From Siderastrea siderea (Eukaryota; Cnidaria; Anthozoa; Scleractinia; Rhizangiidae), in the NCBI GenBank assembly GCA_964030785.1, contig OZ034969.1:44925201-44989200 (forward strand): a stretch of 64,000 nucleotides of DNA, read 5' to 3'. The notes under the pieces were generated by a model, which ran no database searches, had not been told where the DNA came from, and worked only from the letters and a program-made list of their open reading frames with translations. Numbering within the stretch: the stretch's first letter is position 1; each line of letters opens with the position of its first letter. Made by a program: the position numbers and the translations under genes. Below, piece by piece: positions 54,701 through 60,700 of the stretch.

Positions 54701-57700
54701 ATTAATAACAACTGAAGTATCCTTGTGCATGGACCTTGTAAAATGTACAGTTGATGAAGAAATGGTCATATCTAAGTACAGTTGTATTGATGCTCTAATG
54801 CCAACCTTGAGAAAATGCCCCTTACTTAATGGTTTAACTTCAGGCACCCATTATAATTATTGTTCTTGTTGTTTTGGTTTTTTTAGAATTACCAAAAAAA
54901 AATGTTGAGTTAAAATTCTTCAGGTAATTATGCACCTGTGTCTTTTTGCTAAATCATCTAGCAACTTGTTTTTGTGTCTGCAGACCCCTGTGATGACCCA
55001 TCTCTGTGTACACATCCCAACCATCAGTGTGAAGTAGTAAGTGACATGGCAGTGTGCGTGTGTCCGATGATCATTCCAGCCAACTTGGCTCCAGTGTGTG
55101 GCACTGATGGACAGACATACCCCAACTCAAGAGCGCTTGAAAGCATGAGCTGTCTGGCAAATAGAATTGTTGAGATCCAGTATGATGGTTCATGTGTGGG
55201 TAAGTTAAAGGGACTAGCTGTCATCAATTTTCAGTGATATTCTTAAAATCCAAAATTGGGACACATTTGAGTCAATGAAAGCCTAACACTACTTATCCAG
55301 TTTTGTTACGAATGGGTATACCAGTGCACAGAAAGCGTGAGTAAGTGTTTTTGATGTAAGATGGCCAGGATGTGAATGGAAATTGCAACAAATTCCGGAC
55401 CAAAAACAAGGAAAATCTGCATGATGTTGGCCCTTTTATAGGTGCTGGGTCTTGGCCATTGCCACCAAGCAGAGGTGCAGTGGTTGAGGGTTGGTGGGTT
55501 TGAGACCTGTTCTCAGCATCGTGTGTGTCCTCCGACAGTAAACATTTCTTTGTAAGTGATGCAGTAAACTGTGCAGGGGGCTTACAGAGCAAAGAGAGGG
55601 CTTACATTTCAGACTACCAAACAAAATGTTAGAGGGTGACAGTTGTAAAGGGGTGTAAGGGATGGTCTTCGGAGCCCTGGAGCTCCCCAATGTTTTGCAG
55701 TGGAGCTCTGATCCTGAGAGCTTTCTCTACTTGGAGCCAAAAAAAGAGGATAATTGGTAAAGTGAAGCCTTGGAGCGAGTTGATGGAGCCTGGAGCCCCT
55801 TAAAAATTATTGGAGCCCTATAGCCTTTCATGTATTACCCTGCTGGAGCCCTGGAGCTCTTCGCCTGTTTGTACCCTAAATAGTACCCTGCAAGCTGATG
55901 CCCTTTGATCTTCCTAGGTGAGCTGAGAGCCTGGGGGGGGGGGGGTACTCCCTATAGTGGGCTATACGGGGAGGCTCCACCTAAAGGGGTGCCTTTTTAG
56001 TTTGCAGTTGCTATAGCAACTGAGAACTGTTGGGGCTGTCCTGGCGTAAAGAGTCGTGTGGTGTGGTGTTAACTGGTGTTAACTTGTTGGCAACAAGCCC
56101 ACAAAGCCATTCAAAGTAGAATCCTTCGAAGTGTATAAATAGGCAAGTTTTGACGGGCTCTTAACCAGGTTTTGCGCTGTCTTTGTGGATGAAGAATTAA
56201 TCGGAGTGTTCGGATCCTCGAAAATACCGTAGATTTTGATTTGCAAAGACAACACAGGAAGGAATCAGAAGGAAAAGTGTACTCAGGTGCGTGTTAGGAC
56301 TCGCTGGTCTTCAGTTTAGGTTGGCGTTCGCCCGCGGGTTAGGAACAGCTGGACGAGGAAAGAAATTGGTTGTTAAGTTTAGTTGCTGTCGAAAAGATTG
56401 TATAGAAGTCTTTGTGTGTTGATGTTTCTGATCTACAAGTGCAAACATTTCTTTCTGCATAAGTTGACTGGGGGAGATAATTGGCCATAATTAATAAAGT
56501 CCATGAAAGGCGATTGTGTACCTTTTCATTTGGTATGGGTTTAAGTTATAAACTATCAAAAAATCATCCACATCTTACAGATGTTCAAGGCTTTATTTAC
56601 AGCTTTCAGTTTGAGTTTTATGCGGTTTACTTTGAGCTTGTGTTATATGTTGCTCGGAATTGTAGGCCAGTCAGGATTTTCCCTGTACATGCGTATTTAA
56701 TAAATTAAACATTCCATGCATCATTGCCAGAAGAGTCGTTACTCTTTCCCGTTATTGAGCTCTCCAGAATCGACCATTATTGAAATGTTTTTGGTTTCTG
56801 TAGTTCATGTCAGTTTAATTTCATAGTTCCCACAGTTGAATGTATTTTTGATTATGACATTGATCTGACAATTTACATGTAACTCGTTATTCTGAACGTC
56901 CCAACTGATGTTTGTTCTTTGATGATCACCAGAAGGATTCTTGAAATCCTTCTCATTTAGCTGCAAAAATGTTTTGTGTTTTCTTTTGCTTAGCCTTTTA
57001 GAACGACCTAATTCGTGAGCTTTTCCTGGCACGAAAAGTTATTTAAATCTGATTTTCAGAATTCAATTAGTAGAATGTTTATACAGGTGCAATGTTGGCA
57101 TGATTTCTGACACTAAAGTATAATTGTCAATCTCAAGTTTTTAAATAAACTCAAACAACTTGTATACATGCAAAACCTAGCCCAACGTCTGTTTCTCTGT
57201 AATTATGTAAGTATTGTTAATTCTACATTCATTCTATTATTACGAAAAAAAAACCCACGATTTCCCAGACTTAAGATAGCATATTTCTTTTCAAATGCGA
57301 GATTGACCCATCAATCGGGTCTCCCCATTATTCTTTAATTTGAGCTGCCTGTTACCCATTTCATGGTGACGCTCTCTATCATTCAATCACATCCTGCTCC
57401 TGATAACCCAGTGATATACACTGAACAACAAAGACAGCGGAGGGAAAATAGTAGTAACATCTTAAAAAACAACTGCGAACTATCCAAACGGGATCCGCTC
57501 GTTTAAGCTCACAGTATATAAAAGGGTAGGGAAAATTCCCATTTTAGTATATGGAAGGGTCACGAAGTCAGCTGCAAAGTGGAAGAAATGGTGGCTAAAG
57601 CAAATTACATCAAAGGGATTCACATTTTGGCAGAAATGACTACGCACTGAATCAGAATGACTGAAAACCTGGGAAAAACATGGCGATTCCAGGTAATGCT

Positions 57701-60700
57701 ATTGTTTTGGCTTATCCTTGAGGTATAAGAAAGGGGTGCAATTTTGCTCTAGGTATGTGAAAGGGGTACCATTTTGGTAAAAAATAGTATATTAATGGGT
57801 AAGGGTTTGAACCTCGGGGCAGAGCCTCCTCGCACAAAACTTTATTGAGTTGTCAAGAACCATTGAAACCTGGTACAGAAACATTGATTTGACAGCTGAC
57901 ATTTTAATAGTTATCAAGTGCAACTGACTACCAGGTTGCTGGTGATAGCCGTGTTTATTTATTTTTTTGCTGGATTTTGTTAGTTCCCACAGATCCATGT
58001 GACATTTCGTTATGCAGTCATCCTCGGCACCACTGTCAAGTGGTAGATGGTATGGCCACCTGTGTTTGTAATGAAATTTGTCCACTTATCCTGCTGCCAG
58101 TCTGTGGTTCAGATGGCCAAACTTACCCAAATAACTGCAGCTTAGAGGTGGAAGCATGTACAAGTGGAAAGGAGTTGACTGTTGTGGCAATGGGAGAGTG
58201 CGGTAAATCCCTTCCTTTGTCAGTACTCATAATTGTCTTTAGTTTATAGTACAGACTGTGGAACCTTGTTAATATGGACACCAAAAGGCACATGCCAGTG
58301 TCCATTTGTGGGGCTTGAGAATAAATTTCCTGGGCACATCTTTTATTAATGCAAAGACTACCTTCCATTCAGCAGATGCTCCTGCAGTTCAAGCGACACG
58401 CAAATTGCTTGCCATTGCTAAGATGAGAATTGTGTGTTACGGTGAAAAAGAGCAGTGTGGTTATAATGTTAAGCTCGCCGCCAATGCAGGTAGCATGAAA
58501 CCTGTGTTTATTTGTTACAAGAAAAGAAAGTACAAAGGAAAATTCAGAGTCCCTGGTTATAGGAGTAAAGTTTGTGTTATCTTTTGCACACTCATTAAGG
58601 GCTCTAACCACTTAATTATTGGAAGACTCTTGATAAGCCAAGAGGTACATCTGTTGCACATTCTTCTGGGACAGTAATTTTGACAGAGTCTACTGTGTGG
58701 GCATGTGTTTACCAAATGTTATTGTTGTATTACCATAACAGACCAGTGTGAAAACAAGGTGTGCCCTGATGCAAGACAGTACTGCAGAGTTGTGAACGGC
58801 ACAGCAACCTGTGTGTGTAATGAGATCTGCACAGCCGACTGGAATCCAGTTTGTGGATCTGATGGTAAAACTTACCCCAATGAGTGCAGTCTAGAGGTGG
58901 AGGCTTGTAAAACAGGCAAAAGACTGAGGGTAGTCAAATCTGGAGAATGTGGTAAGTACATTCACACAAATTGATGATGGGCTCATCACTGTTAGTGGAG
59001 ATGCCAGGGTGTAGTGGTTAGTGCAGGAGACTTTTCACTGAACTGTGAATGTGTCTCATGGCCCAAGCGTTTCAATTTTTTTTTCAGTCAGCTAACAGTA
59101 ATACAACAAAACTGTGGGGAAATGATGTACTTTTGGATACTAGTTAATTTAGAAAAACTGAAGACAAATTTTGGGATTTGGATAGTACTTATCTTTTTCC
59201 AGCACAACACGGCCTTAACAGTAAACATGAAAATCTGCAAGTAACTGTAGTGTTTCATTAAGCTAAGCAACACAGTGGTGTATTAAGTATTAGTTAAGAA
59301 ATACTCACGTTCTGGTCTAGTACCGGTAGTTCAGCAGTCAACGTCAACTCTATTTCTAACATCACCCCATAAGCTTTTACTTTTTGATTCTTAGTGTATT
59401 AATATGGGTTGGTTGGTTTGTTGGGTTTATCAGCAAACCTTAATCAGCAGCATAAAGAAACAAGCATTATACCTCTGGAATTTGGCAATAGCCCGAAGTA
59501 TCCCCCCCCCCCCCCTTGAGTCAAGAAAGTCTAATTTCGTGTCTGCCTTGATGATAGAAAAATTAGAGAGCATCCTGATGTCTTGTCAGGTTGTCAGACT
59601 ACATAGTATAAAACGGAAATGACTGTACGTGTAGTTTCTTGACAGTCCGTATTTATTCTACAGGTAAGGCAGGACAATGTCCATTTTTGAACCCAACTCC
59701 TGCATGTGCGACAGAGCACGGAACATGTCACACAGGAAATATAACTTGTGCACCAAACTTGAAGTGTTGTCTGGATAATGATTGTCGCCACAAGTGCACA
59801 CTGCCAACAGTTGAGAATGGTAAGATTGTGTCTCCTGAGAAAGCAGATAGTAAGGCTATTGCTTGAGGGAGATGGTGCAGTGGTAAATCAACTTGCCTCT
59901 CATCAATCTGCACCAAATGTTCTGTGCTAGGTGTATGACATACTTGTGTTCAAGTACACTGTTGGTTAACGTCAATGCTTCAAAGGGTTATTCTTTGGTC
60001 TTACTAGTCTCCTTGACTAGGACTTGGGTTACAAGCAAATTGGCAGGTGCAACTGAAGCTAAAATGTCCCCCTATCACCCCCCTCCCCCCTGCTAAACGA
60101 AAAGAAAACTGAAGCCCTGAAATACCGATGTATGAAATACTATTCCTTTTCTCGCATACAAAGAGTACCCTCTCAGTAATAATCATTTTTTTTTACATCT
60201 TATATTCGCTCTAAAAGAAGTTGTATTTATTTGCCACGATACTTAAGAAACTACAGAAAATTCCTTATTGTTGATGGTGAACTACTCTCATATCAATACA
60301 GTGGTTGGTTAACTTAAAAATAGACTGTCAACTGATGTCCCACCATTTGCATAGCTCTGAAGGTGAATTCCGCTTGGGTTGTCGTGATGTCAACCCCCAT
60401 TTAGTCATTTGCAGTCTTTTCAAGGACTGCCGTCACTTCGACAACAAACTAGATAGACTTCAATCTCCAGTGTCATTCCTTTTCTTTAGCTTCGTAATCT
60501 CTGCATTTTCTTCACCAGGAATACGACCAGGTCAGTGTCCAGTTCTGAACCCTACTCCAGTTTGTGGTGAAATAACAGGCTGTGCATCAGATGATGAGTG
60601 CTCCCTGGGACAGAGGTGTTGTCTACAGAAGGACTGCACTCAAAAATGTGTCAAAGCAGAGACTATACCTCCTCCACGTAAGTGGCAAACTTTTACTCAA

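Noticed and set aside
55440..55560. Second tRNA-derived SINE (GGTTTGAGACC)
   Set aside because: The B-box match is imperfect, and I could not find an A box, a tail or a target duplication.
59865..59935. tRNA-like A-box sequence (GATGGTGCAGTGG)
   Set aside because: There is no B box at the right distance and no target duplication.
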